Positions 1-7,807 of a stretch of DNA of 64,000 bases are shown here, one piece after another. Where the stretch lies: the NCBI GenBank assembly GCA_965202795.1, contig OZ241848.1, positions 1,984,001-2,048,000 of the forward strand, in the 5' to 3' direction. The notes under the pieces are model-generated. The model did not search any database, was not told where the DNA came from, and saw only the letters and a list, made by a program, of their open reading frames with translations. Position numbers and translations under genes: made by a program. Positions within the stretch are counted from its first letter, which is position 1; every line of letters begins with the position of its first letter. This DNA comes from JACOND01 sp965202795. Its GTDB lineage: Bacteria; Bdellovibrionota; Bdellovibrionia; Bdellovibrionales; UBA1609.

Positions 1-1841
1 GATTCTCCTCCGCCCAGATCAAACAATAAATTGGCAAGAGGCAGGCCCAGAACAAAGCCGGGGCCTATGCCGGACCCCCCCTGCAAAATTGTTTGCGGCG
101 AAATGGCAGTGTTTAAAAATCCGGCTATTGCATGGCCTGGTTTTGTAAGAAATTCAAAAAACTTTCCGTCTTTGCTGTTTATTAGATTCTTTAAAGCATC
201 GCTCAAGCTTGCGGCCAGATTAATATCCCAGTTCCTGTTGTCCTTCATTTCCATCTCCACAATCACAGCCTGCACAAAAACCTGATCCCTTGGGGTGTCC
301 AGCTTTTTCAGCATGGCTTTGGCGCGCTCCAGGTCATATTTGTTTTGGGCGCTGATGATCAGGCTGTTTGTGTTGTGGTCAACCATAAAATCCACAGATT
401 CAAAAAGCGGGGATTTTTTTTTGCCAAACCTTGAGGGCGCATACCTTGGGCCGGGGGGGCGCCTGCCGCTGCCGCCCGCCGATCCGCCTGATTTTGCGGA
501 GGGCTTGCGGCGCGAGGGGCTGATGCCCATAATGGTGTTGTAAAGCTCCTCCGCCGCGCCATACAAAACATTGTAGACATAAATGCCGCCGTCGCGGATG
601 GGATCAACATAAGTGTCCAGCTTTTTTACAAGGCGCCTGACCCGGTCCGCGCCCTCTTTGTTGGCGGAAATCACAAGCGAGTTGGTGCGGAGGTCAGGCA
701 AAATCCGGGATATTTTGACATTTCCCCTTTGTTTTTTGCCGGCGCTTGAAAACCGCGGGGGGGGATAGCGCCGCCCCGGCTTGTATTTGCCGGCTGAGAC
801 CGGCCGGCTGCCGGGCCTGGAAAACAGCAGGCTCTCCAAAATCCCCGCCAGATCCCCGGCGGACGCGTATTGAATGGGGATGATTTCAATGCCCTCCTCT
901 GAGCCGGGGATGTCGATTTCCCGGAGGACTTTCATCAGCTTCTCTATCGCGGAGCCGTAGTCCGAGACAATGACAGTGTTGGAGCTTTCCAGCTTTGTAA
1001 TTTGCGGGCTTTTTCCCAAGAGAAATTTTACTGAATCGATAAACTCCTTTGCGGCGATATGCCTCAGCCGGATGACGCGGGTTATCAGATGGTCTGAGAT
1101 GGGGAAATAAGCGCCGCTGTAGACCTCTGTGTTGTCCTTGAGCGCGTCGCTTGTCGGAAGAATCTTCCAAAAAGCCCCGGATTTGACAACAGTCAGATTG
1201 TTGATGGACAGAGCTGAAAGAAAAGCCTTGTAAGCCTCGGCCACAGTGATTTTTGAGGGGGCTATGACAGTGATTTTTTTCCCCTCCAGCTGGGGGGGCA
1301 AAATAAAATTCATCCCGGTCAGCTTTCCTATGGCCTTTGTCAAATCGGAAATGCCGGCCGAGGGAAAGTTAAACCCATTGACCACATCGGGAAAATTCCC
1401 GCTCGTGATATCCTCCGGCATCGCCTTGTCAAAAGAAACCTTTGTCTGCCGGCCGGTGGGAGCGGCGCTCCGGCGGCCGGCGCCGCCCTTTATGGAAAGC
1501 TTTGGGCCTGAGGCTTCGGAAAAAGAGGGTTTTGGATTTGTTTTTTTGGCCTTTCGCCTGATGTCGCGGAGGCCCCTGGGCTGGACAGAGGGCTGGACAG
1601 GCCCTGCGGCTTTTGCTCCAGCCGCCCCGCTGTCCGCCCCGCTGTCCGCAAGGGCCGCCGCCGTCAAAAAACCCATCAGTCCGGCAACACACAGGCCCTG
1701 CAGCCTGGAAACAAACCCCGCCGCCAGGCCGCGGGGCCGTCCATCGAAACAGGCGCCGCCAAGCCGCCTGGACACACAATGCAAACAGGGGAAAATCTTT
1801 TTCATGCGGCTCAGCCTCTTTTTATTTGCCATATCAGCCAT
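1..1841 (-). CDS. gspD: Type II secretion secretin GspD, C-terminus cut off by window edge
   Basis: Outer-membrane secretin that forms the multimeric exit channel of the type II secretion system. One reading frame stays open from the start to the window edge, so the C-terminal half of the secretin is missing here. After a long N-terminal region comes a typical GspD N0 domain (ISDLTKAIGKLTGMNFIL, then SKITVAEAYKAFLSAL), followed by repeated N1-N3 ring domains of the type TNSLVISANKEGADRVRRLV and TNSLIISAQNKYDLERAKAM. A Gly/Pro/Arg-rich loop separates two of them. The start is ATG 1841 or in-frame ATG 1832. The signal-peptide region is unusually long because a dispersed palindrome fragment (peptide CFDGRPRG) sits between the first basic residues and the hydrophobic stretch LCVAGLMGFLTAAALA. 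It lies 68 bases downstream of gspC on the same strand. Confidence 0.92.
   Translation of the reverse strand, partial: MADMANKKRLSRMKKIFPCLHCVSRRLGGACFDGRPRGLAAGFVSRLQGLCVAGLMGFLTAAALADSGADSGAAGAKAAGPVQPSVQPRGLRDIRRKAKKTNPKPSFSEASGPKLSIKGGAGRRSAAPTGRQTKVSFDKAMPEDITSGNFPDVVNGFNFPSAGISDLTKAIGKLTGMNFILPPQLEGKKITVIAPSKITVAEAYKAFLSALSINNLTVVKSGAFWKILPTSDALKDNTEVYSGAYFPISDHLITRVIRLRHIAAKEFIDSVKFLLGKSPQITKLESSNTVIVSDYGSAIEKLMKVLREIDIPGSEEGIEIIPIQYASAGDLAGILESLLFSRPGSRPVSAGKYKPGRRYPPPRFSSAGKKQRGNVKISRILPDLRTNSLVISANKEGADRVRRLVKKLDTYVDPIRDGGIYVYNVLYGAAEELYNTIMGISPSRRKPSAKSGGSAGGSGRRPPGPRYAPSRFGKKKSPLFESVDFMVDHNTNSLIISAQNKYDLERAKAMLKKLDTPRDQVFVQAVIVEMEMKDNRNWDINLAASLSDALKNLINSKDGKFFEFLTKPGHAIAGFLNTAISPQTILQGGSGIGPGFVLGLPLANLLFDLGGGE
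1726..1775. repeat. Dispersed palindrome fragment inside gspD
   Basis: The stretch around GGGGCCGTCCATCGAAACAG matches part of the repeat unit in the array at 15041-15545 (GAGGCCGTCCATCGAAACAG). It lies in frame inside the gspD leader region and encodes CFDGRPRG. This looks like an in-frame insertion of the dispersed element; the exact boundaries are uncertain. Confidence 0.55.
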
Positions 1842-1909
1842 TATCCCGCATTTTGGCTTTCAGCTCCATTTTGCATTTCCAGGCGCCAGGACCTTTGTTT
1901 GGCTTTTTT

Positions 1910-2929
1910 TTAAAGATGAAGGCTCTCCCCTATAGGCGCGTCTTCATTTACTGAATACTCATACTCTATCGGCTCGCCGTCCCTTTCAGCGAGGATTTTA
2001 AAGCCGCTGCTGGTCCTCAGCCTTTGAAACAGCTCAAAGCCCTGCTGCGGGCTGGTCACAGTTTCGCCATCGACCTCTTTTAGAATGTCGCCCTTTTGAA
2101 ATCCCAGCTCTTCAAAAATGCTCCCCTTTTTGATAAAGGCAAAGCGGTAGCCCTCCACCTCCCCATGCGCCCGGTGGGGGACCACTCCGGCCTCTCTGAC
2201 AATTTGCGAAAATCGCTTCAGATGCTCCTCCACATCTGAGCGCTTGACCGTCATGCGGCTGCCCTCTCTTTTGACAAGCCCGTCTTTTAATAAGGGGGGG
2301 GGCTTTTTGGCCGGCTCCCCGTAATTCATGGAGAGCTTGATTTTTTCCGGCATAAGAATATACTCCGGCCGGCTGTTTTTTTTCAGATTGAGGAAAACCA
2401 CCCGATCCATTTGAATGCCTGTGATCTTTGCGAGCCGGCTGCCTTTTCTCTCTATAAAATCGCCTTCGCTGTAGGCGGCGGAAACGCCCATTCGGTCATG
2501 AATTGAGGCCACCGATCGGGCGGAGTTTGCATGGATGATGAGCCCCTTTAGATCAAAAGGCAGGCTGGATTTGACAGGCTCGCCATGCTGCGGCTCCTCT
2601 TTGGGCTTTGTCAAAGACCCCGGCAAAGGGCCGGTGTGAAAAATATTTTGCTCCCAAAGCGCCTGATAAAAGTTTCGGCCCAGCCTTTTGGCGTCCAAAG
2701 AGCGGGGGAGCGGCGGGGCGGGCGGCTTTTTTTCCGGCAGAAGCAGCCTGTGGCTTTCAATCAATGCCAGATCAGAGATGGCAAAGGCGGCCAGCAGGCT
2801 GAGGATAAGCGCCTTCCGCTTTTTGAGATAAGCGCCGGCCCGCAAAAGCCCCGCGCTCTGGCGGCGCGGGATTTTTAAAAAAAAATCAGACAGCCAAAAA
2901 AGGCTGTTTTTCGCCCTTTGCCGCAGCAT
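1910..2929 (-). CDS. gspC: Type II secretion inner-membrane protein GspC
   Basis: Links the inner-membrane platform to the secretin. The 339-residue product has a basic cytoplasmic N-terminus, one membrane segment near residues 38-55 (ALILSLLAAFAISDLALI), a periplasmic homology region near 125-195 (LKGLIIHANSARSVASIHD) and a C-terminal PDZ domain (FAFIKKGSIFEELGFQKGDI, then VDGETVTSPQQGFELFQRL). This is the standard GspC order. It is upstream of gspD on the same strand, the usual gspC-gspD pairing. A run of nine C on the minus strand (2294-2302) encodes three prolines and is a possible slippage site. No strong ribosome-binding site is seen before ATG 2929. The pseudopilin genes of the same system lie about 41 kb away. 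Confidence 0.88.
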   Translation of the reverse strand: MLRQRAKNSLFWLSDFFLKIPRRQSAGLLRAGAYLKKRKALILSLLAAFAISDLALIESHRLLLPEKKPPAPPLPRSLDAKRLGRNFYQALWEQNIFHTGPLPGSLTKPKEEPQHGEPVKSSLPFDLKGLIIHANSARSVASIHDRMGVSAAYSEGDFIERKGSRLAKITGIQMDRVVFLNLKKNSRPEYILMPEKIKLSMNYGEPAKKPPPLLKDGLVKREGSRMTVKRSDVEEHLKRFSQIVREAGVVPHRAHGEVEGYRFAFIKKGSIFEELGFQKGDILKEVDGETVTSPQQGFELFQRLRTSSGFKILAERDGEPIEYEYSVNEDAPIGESLHL

Positions 2930-3016
2930 AAGGCGATTTTAAGCAATAAAAAGAGAATTGTCCCCAAAAGTCCAGCTTTATGGACCATAGGCTGGAAAAA
3001 AAGCGGCGGGGCCATT

Positions 3017-3847
3017 TTAGCTGAATCCGCCGCCTTGGCTGAGGCCCCCGGCGATAAAGGCCATGGCTTTTTTCAGCTTTTTCTGGATTTTCCGAAAATC
3101 CCCTGATTTTTGCTTTGAGCTTTCATCCATGTAAAGCGCTCTGTTCAGCTCAATCTGCAGGGCGCTTGCGCCGGCAGCCGGATTCCCGTAAGTTTGGGTG
3201 ATGCCGCCGCCCCTGTAGGGCCAGTTCCAGGCGGTTTCAAACCCGGCCTGCTGAAAAGCCTCCTCTGTCAGGGCGCGAAAAAAACCCGCCGCTGAGCGCC
3301 CGCCGGCGTCGCTCAAAACCACCTCCGGCCTTTTGCGCCCGGGGTCTTTGTGAAAGCATGTTCCGAGGGAGGGCATGCTGTGCAGATCCAAAAGCAGAAT
3401 CTCCCGAAAGCCCTTTTTCCGAAAAGCCGCAAGCTGATCTCTGATTTTTTTGTGAAACGGCTCAAAGCAGGTTTTCAGAAGCTCCCTGTGGGTTTTTTTG
3501 GAGATCGGCTTTTTGATCAGCAAATCCCCCTTTGTGGTTTTATGCCAGTGAATGAAGCTGGGGCTGTTTGAGGATGGGGCCTGGATCGCGCCCTCCACAA
3601 TCAGGGGGGACACATCCTCCGCAAAGCGCCCGGCGTCCACAGCATACCGGTGATAGGGGAAAACCAAAAAGGGAATCCGAAAGGCCTTTAGGGCCGGCCC
3701 GTAAAGCTCATCCACGAAAAGATCCGCGTCACAGAGCAGAATGGAATCCGGAAGACCCTTCAGCCAGCCCGCCTGGGGGGGGATTTTGAGCCTGCTGTGC
3801 GGCGCGGAGGCAAAAACCGCCCGCGCGCGCTGAGTTTTGCTTTTCAG
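3017..3847 (-). CDS. N-formylglutamate amidohydrolase-like protein, probable CTG start
   Basis: Family enzymes hydrolyse N-formylglutamate or related N-acylated amino acids using a metal site. The conserved N-terminal motif FASAPHSRLKIP and the segment LLCDADLFVDELYG lie upstream of the first usual start codon (GTG 3715), so a start at 3715 would cut the domain. Between the upstream stop and 3715 there is no in-frame ATG, GTG or TTG. A strong ribosome-binding sequence GGGAGGG (3861-3855) is followed by in-frame CTG codons at 3850 and 3847, giving about 276 residues, normal for the family. Further conserved parts are RYAVDAGRFAEDVSP, LLLDLHSMPS and GGGITQTYGNP. The gene is alone between gspC and the ankyrin gene. 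Function is by family resemblance; the start is inferred. Confidence 0.72.
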   Translation of the reverse strand: MKSKTQRARAVFASAPHSRLKIPPQAGWLKGLPDSILLCDADLFVDELYGPALKAFRIPFLVFPYHRYAVDAGRFAEDVSPLIVEGAIQAPSSNSPSFIHWHKTTKGDLLIKKPISKKTHRELLKTCFEPFHKKIRDQLAAFRKKGFREILLLDLHSMPSLGTCFHKDPGRKRPEVVLSDAGGRSAAGFFRALTEEAFQQAGFETAWNWPYRGGGITQTYGNPAAGASALQIELNRALYMDESSKQKSGDFRKIQKKLKKAMAFIAGGLSQGGGFS

Positions 3848-3933
3848 CAGCTTGCCCTCCCGCAGCTGGCCCGCCGGGCCGCCGGCTGTCTCTAACTGTC
3901 TGGGCCAGCGCCCCTAAAGCTGCCGCCGCAGAG

Positions 3934-5781
3934 TCAGTTTCCCGTCTTGGCTTTTATCTCGAAAAGGTCGGGAAAAAAACTATTCTCAAAATGAGCCAAA
4001 ACCGCCGCCGCCCAATTTCTTTGCTTGATCCCCTCTATGATGGATGTTTCCCCAGCCTCCAGGGCCTTCCGCGCCGCCGCTTTAAGCTCGTCGGCCGCGC
4101 CGCCGCTGATCTGGCCTGACCGCGCGAGATAATGCGTCATGGCGTATATTGGATAGAGGGCGGCCAGCAAAACAGGATTTTCCGCAGCTTCAGACTCCAA
4201 ATTTTTAAAATCCTCTATGGCCAGATAAGGCTCTTCTGTTATTTTTTTTAAAGCGTTTCCTCCAAAAGAATGGACATATCTGTTTTGCATAACCAGCCGC
4301 GCTGCCAGAACAGAATCCACGCTCTTTTGAGCCAGCGCCTCTATATGGCCAAAAATCTCCTGGCTTTCAGCCTTCTTTTTTGTCTGATTTATTTTTTGCG
4401 CTGTGGATTCCAGCATCTCCCGCAGCTCCTCCTCAGGCCGGCTCTCCATCCAGGCGCTGAGCAAAGCTTCTGAAGATATGGGGGGGGCTTGCGGGATGCT
4501 GTCTTCCGCCGCTTTGTCCGCCTGAGTCATGCTTTTTTGCCTGTCCCCGGCAGGCCCCAGCTTTTTTAAAAATTTTCTGAGAATCTTTATCGACATTTTT
4601 TTGCCTGCTCCCAGGGGGCCGGCCAGCGCCTGATATTTTTGGGCGTCAAAGGACTGCCATCGGGTTAAACAAGCCAGGGCCGCCTCTTTTTGCAGGATTT
4701 GAAGAGCCTGCCTCTCCTCCGCCTGTTTTTGCCTTTCAGCGGCTGCGGCCTCCCGCTCCGCCTGTCTTTTCGCCGCCTGCGCCCGCTTTCTTTCAGTTCT
4801 GGCCAAGGCTTCCTCCGCCCTTTCAGCCGCCTCCGCCGCTGCCTTTTCCCTGTTTGCCTTTTCGGCTGCGGCCATCAAAGCCAGCTTTTCAGGATCAGGG
4901 GGGGCTGGCGGGCTTTTTGCCCGCCGCGGCTCTCTTTTTTGCTGAGAGCCTTCCTTTGCAGCATAGAGCAGCCTGAGGACTTCTTGATGGGCGGACAGCG
5001 TCTCAGGGGAAAGCTGGCTTTCCCCCTCTGCCTGGCTCTTGAGCTGCGGGGCCGGCCCTTGAAGCAGGTTTTCGTGATATTTGATGATGGGCTGTCCTGA
5101 GCGGTCTTTCAAATCGGTTGAAGCCCCATGCTCCAGAAGAGCTTTTGCGATGCCCCCGCTTCTTGCGTGATGCAGGGGCGCAAGGCCTTTTTTGTCCTGA
5201 ATGTTTGGGTCCGCCCCGCGGGCCAGCAAAAAAGCCGCCATCTCCGGGTCTGCGGCATAGCTCAAAAGCCGCTCGCCGGCAGAGTTTTCCGCCTGGATAA
5301 GCTCAGGCCTGGCGTCCAGAAAAGCCTCTGCGATTTGCCTTTCCCCCATCAAGGCAGCCGCAAAAAGCGGAAGAGGATTTAAAGCCGCCGCTTTCAGCAG
5401 GCGCGGGCTGGCGGAAATCATCGCCGCCGCGGCCTCAGGCGGCTGATTCAAAATGATATTAAACAGGGATGAGGTTTTGGAGTCTGGAGCAATATGCCGC
5501 GCCTCCGCCGCCCGCCGCAAAATCTCCGCCCTGGATTTTCCCTCAGCGATTTGGGTTTCTATGAGGGATTCAAACAGGCCCTGCCCCCGCTTCTTTTTTT
5601 TGGCCTTTTTTTGCTGGCTTTCGTAAAGCCGCAAGATTCCCTCATGGAATTGAAGCCCCGCGGCCTCCACCATAAGCGCTCTTCGGCAGGCGCCTCCGCC
5701 GGCGGATGAGGACAGCGCGGCGGGAGGCCAGCAGAAAAGGCCGCCCGCCAGGCAGCATGCAAAAAAAAGCTTTTGAGCCAT
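3934..5781 (-). CDS. Exported ankyrin-repeat protein with long Lys/Ala/Glu coiled coil
   Basis: The 615-residue product starts with a signal peptide (MAQKLFFACCLAGGLFCWPPAALSS). Residues about 130-250 carry ankyrin-type repeats (PLPLFAAALMGERQIAEAFL, MAAFLLARGADPNIQDKKGL, APLHHARSGGIAKALLEHGA). Residues about 290-370 form a charged Ala/Glu/Lys/Arg coiled coil (EKANREKAAAEAAERAEEAL). The C-terminal third is predicted helical without a family I recognise. Ankyrin repeats bind proteins, and export points to the periplasm or outside the cell, so an envelope scaffold or a secreted interaction protein is plausible. A weak GGGAGA ribosome site precedes ATG 5781. No operon partner is obvious. Confidence 0.8.
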   Translation of the reverse strand: MAQKLFFACCLAGGLFCWPPAALSSSAGGGACRRALMVEAAGLQFHEGILRLYESQQKKAKKKKRGQGLFESLIETQIAEGKSRAEILRRAAEARHIAPDSKTSSLFNIILNQPPEAAAAMISASPRLLKAAALNPLPLFAAALMGERQIAEAFLDARPELIQAENSAGERLLSYAADPEMAAFLLARGADPNIQDKKGLAPLHHARSGGIAKALLEHGASTDLKDRSGQPIIKYHENLLQGPAPQLKSQAEGESQLSPETLSAHQEVLRLLYAAKEGSQQKREPRRAKSPPAPPDPEKLALMAAAEKANREKAAAEAAERAEEALARTERKRAQAAKRQAEREAAAAERQKQAEERQALQILQKEAALACLTRWQSFDAQKYQALAGPLGAGKKMSIKILRKFLKKLGPAGDRQKSMTQADKAAEDSIPQAPPISSEALLSAWMESRPEEELREMLESTAQKINQTKKKAESQEIFGHIEALAQKSVDSVLAARLVMQNRYVHSFGGNALKKITEEPYLAIEDFKNLESEAAENPVLLAALYPIYAMTHYLARSGQISGGAADELKAAARKALEAGETSIIEGIKQRNWAAAVLAHFENSFFPDLFEIKAKTGN

Positions 5782-5940
5782 TATGAGCGGTTCTCCCTGT
5801 GAAAGTTATGCCTCCATCTATGCGGAACGCGCCTTTGCGCTCTGGCTTTGCTCCAGAGGCCATCCTTTTTATCCTTGAGAGGCTGAGCCGCATCGTCTGG
5901 AAGGCTTTTAGCGCGTTTTGCGGCAGCTGTCAAGGTTTTT

Positions 5941-6012
5941 TTCCGCCTGTTTGCTGGGCCGGCCTCGCGGCCGTTCCTGTTTATTTGGACGGCCTCGCGG
6001 CCGTTGAGGGGA
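5941..6012. repeat. Dispersed palindromic repeat, two cores
   Basis: Two copies of the palindrome core GGCCTCGCGGCCGTT stand 36 bases apart, joined by a TGTTTATTTGGAC stretch. The same core recurs at about ten other places in the window. It lies in the short gap downstream of the 6021-7760 mod gene and upstream of the ankyrin gene. Confidence 0.8.
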
Positions 6013-6020
6013 TGCCTCCT

Positions 6021-7760
6021 TTAAAGGCCTCCTGTCATTTTATGAATGGCTGCCGGGAGCTGGCAGAACTGAATATTGTAATCCCTTGAAAGCTCTTTTT
6101 GCGGGATATAGCTTGCCGAGGCAAAAACCAGGCTGGTTTTTTTTGAGCCTTTGCCGGATTTTCGGACAGCCTCCGCCAGATCCAAATGCAGGGCGCTTTC
6201 TTTGCCTCTCAGAAAATCCAGGCTGGGCTTATACACAAGATGAAACCTGTAAGCTTTTGTTTCGCCGATAAGCCATGCCGGGCCGGGCTTCCCGGGCGCC
6301 GCCCGGAGGGTTTTTCCCGCCGCTGTGTAAAACACATATTCCGCAAGCTGCCTGTAATCGGGGAGCCGGCCCCGCAGCATATTCTCCGCGCTGATTTCAT
6401 CCCCCAGCTCGCAGTAAGTGAAAGATCCGCCAAGGCCTTTCCTCAGCTTTTCATCCCTGGCCTTCGGGGCGCCTTTGATGGCGCGGCGGACCCGCGCGGC
6501 TGTGATTTTGTCGGCGTAATCCTCGCATTCAACGAGAATGAACTTGCGGCTTCCGCCGTCCTCTTTGTTCAGGTCCAAAACCGCATGCGCCGTTGTCCCG
6601 GAGCCGGCAAAAGAATCCAAAATAATGGAGTCTTTGTCTGAAACAAGGCGGACGCATTTTTTTATCAGCTCCGGCGACTTTGGATAGTCAAAAGCGTTTT
6701 TTTGAAGCAGGGATGACAGCAGCTCCTTTCCCACCTCATGATTTATCCCCTTATCCAGCCAGACTGATCTTTCTTTTGTCGCCGCCTGTCCGTTTTCCGG
6801 GAGATAGTCTTTTCTGTATACGCGCCATGCGCCGGTTTTCTTTTTTTCCCCGAAAAGCATGAGCGGGCTGTCTTTTATTTTGTTTTTGCTCCAGGTCCAG
6901 CAGCCCTCCGCGCCGGAAGATGAAACCGGCAAAACCTCTATATGGAAATCTTTTGAGCGGGACAAAGCCGTCTGGCCGTTTTTCGGATTGACATAAATCG
7001 GAAAAAACAGGCTGGGCCGCGTTTGCCGGTTAAAAAACTGGATGGCGCCGTTCATCAGCCTCATGGGGCGGTAAGAGCCTTTTTTGTCTTTTTTTTTATA
7101 TTCCAAAAGGGTTTTTTCTTTTTTTGGAATCTCTTTAATGACAGCTCTTTCAATATTTTTGGAAAAAACAAGGATGTATTCATGAGTTCTGGCTATATCC
7201 TGCCTTAAAGACCGCCCGCGGGGGTTTGTCTGAGCTGTTATTTGAGCGATAAAATTTTCCTCTCCAAAAATCTCCTCCATAATGGCCATAAGCCGAAAAC
7301 ACTCGTTGTCGTCAATGCTGACAAAAATGACTCCGTCATCACTAAGCAGCTCCCTTAACAGCTGGAGCCGCGGCCACATCATGCAGAGCCATTTGTCATG
7401 CCGCTCCAAATCGTCCGCGCCAATGCCGTTTTGCCGCAGCCACTCCTTTATTATGGGGCTGCGCGCATTGTCGCTGTATTTCCAGCCCTCGTTTCCGGTG
7501 TTGTAGGGCGGGTCAATGTAAACGCATTTGACTTTTCCTGAATACCGCGGCAAAAGGGCCTTCAGGGCGTGGAGATTGTCTCCATGAATGATCAGATTGC
7601 CATCCAGGCCCGGCGCGGGGGCTTTTCCGCGGGGCTTTCCCCGTCCGGCGGCTGCTGCCGGGGGGAGGGATTTTTTTGCATCCGCCTTAAGCGCCCGGAA
7701 GGGGACCCTCAAATGATGCGAGTAAATCACAGACTTTCCCTTAAAATCCAGAAACGGCAT
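6021..7760 (-). CDS. mod: Type III restriction-modification methyltransferase Mod, second copy
   Basis: N6-adenine (or N4-cytosine) DNA methyltransferase of the beta class: motif IV DPPYN near residue 83 comes before motif I FAGSGTTAH near residue 390, as in Mod subunits of type III systems. The central region would hold the target-recognition domain. The 579-residue product is about 99% identical to the gene at 10464-12203. The few clustered differences include SIDDNECFRL here against SIDSNEQHRL there, and the last residues TGGL against TEDI. The identity stops almost exactly at start and stop codons. Translation seems driven by a run of eight G (7777-7770) ending nine bases before ATG, a tract that could vary in length. 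It lies downstream of res, giving the order mod-res-mod. Confidence 0.9.
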   Translation of the reverse strand: MPFLDFKGKSVIYSHHLRVPFRALKADAKKSLPPAAAAGRGKPRGKAPAPGLDGNLIIHGDNLHALKALLPRYSGKVKCVYIDPPYNTGNEGWKYSDNARSPIIKEWLRQNGIGADDLERHDKWLCMMWPRLQLLRELLSDDGVIFVSIDDNECFRLMAIMEEIFGEENFIAQITAQTNPRGRSLRQDIARTHEYILVFSKNIERAVIKEIPKKEKTLLEYKKKDKKGSYRPMRLMNGAIQFFNRQTRPSLFFPIYVNPKNGQTALSRSKDFHIEVLPVSSSGAEGCWTWSKNKIKDSPLMLFGEKKKTGAWRVYRKDYLPENGQAATKERSVWLDKGINHEVGKELLSSLLQKNAFDYPKSPELIKKCVRLVSDKDSIILDSFAGSGTTAHAVLDLNKEDGGSRKFILVECEDYADKITAARVRRAIKGAPKARDEKLRKGLGGSFTYCELGDEISAENMLRGRLPDYRQLAEYVFYTAAGKTLRAAPGKPGPAWLIGETKAYRFHLVYKPSLDFLRGKESALHLDLAEAVRKSGKGSKKTSLVFASASYIPQKELSRDYNIQFCQLPAAIHKMTGGL

Positions 7761-7769
7761 AAGCTCTCT

Positions 7770-7777
7770 CCCCCCCC
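7770..7777 (-). promoter_or_regulatory. G8 tract acting as ribosome-binding site of the second mod
   Basis: On the minus strand eight G are followed by AGAGAGCTT and then ATG of mod. The tract is the only Shine-Dalgarno-like sequence. Homopolymer tracts near type III mod genes are known phase-variation sites in other bacteria; variation here is inference. Confidence 0.45.
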
Positions 7778-7807
7778 TGCCTGTTTATCCCATCCCGCCC
7801 CGCAATT

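Noticed and set aside
359..1170. Several short minus-strand frames inside the first 1.8 kb
   Set aside because: They lie out of frame with the continuous gspD frame, which shows clear secretin domains.
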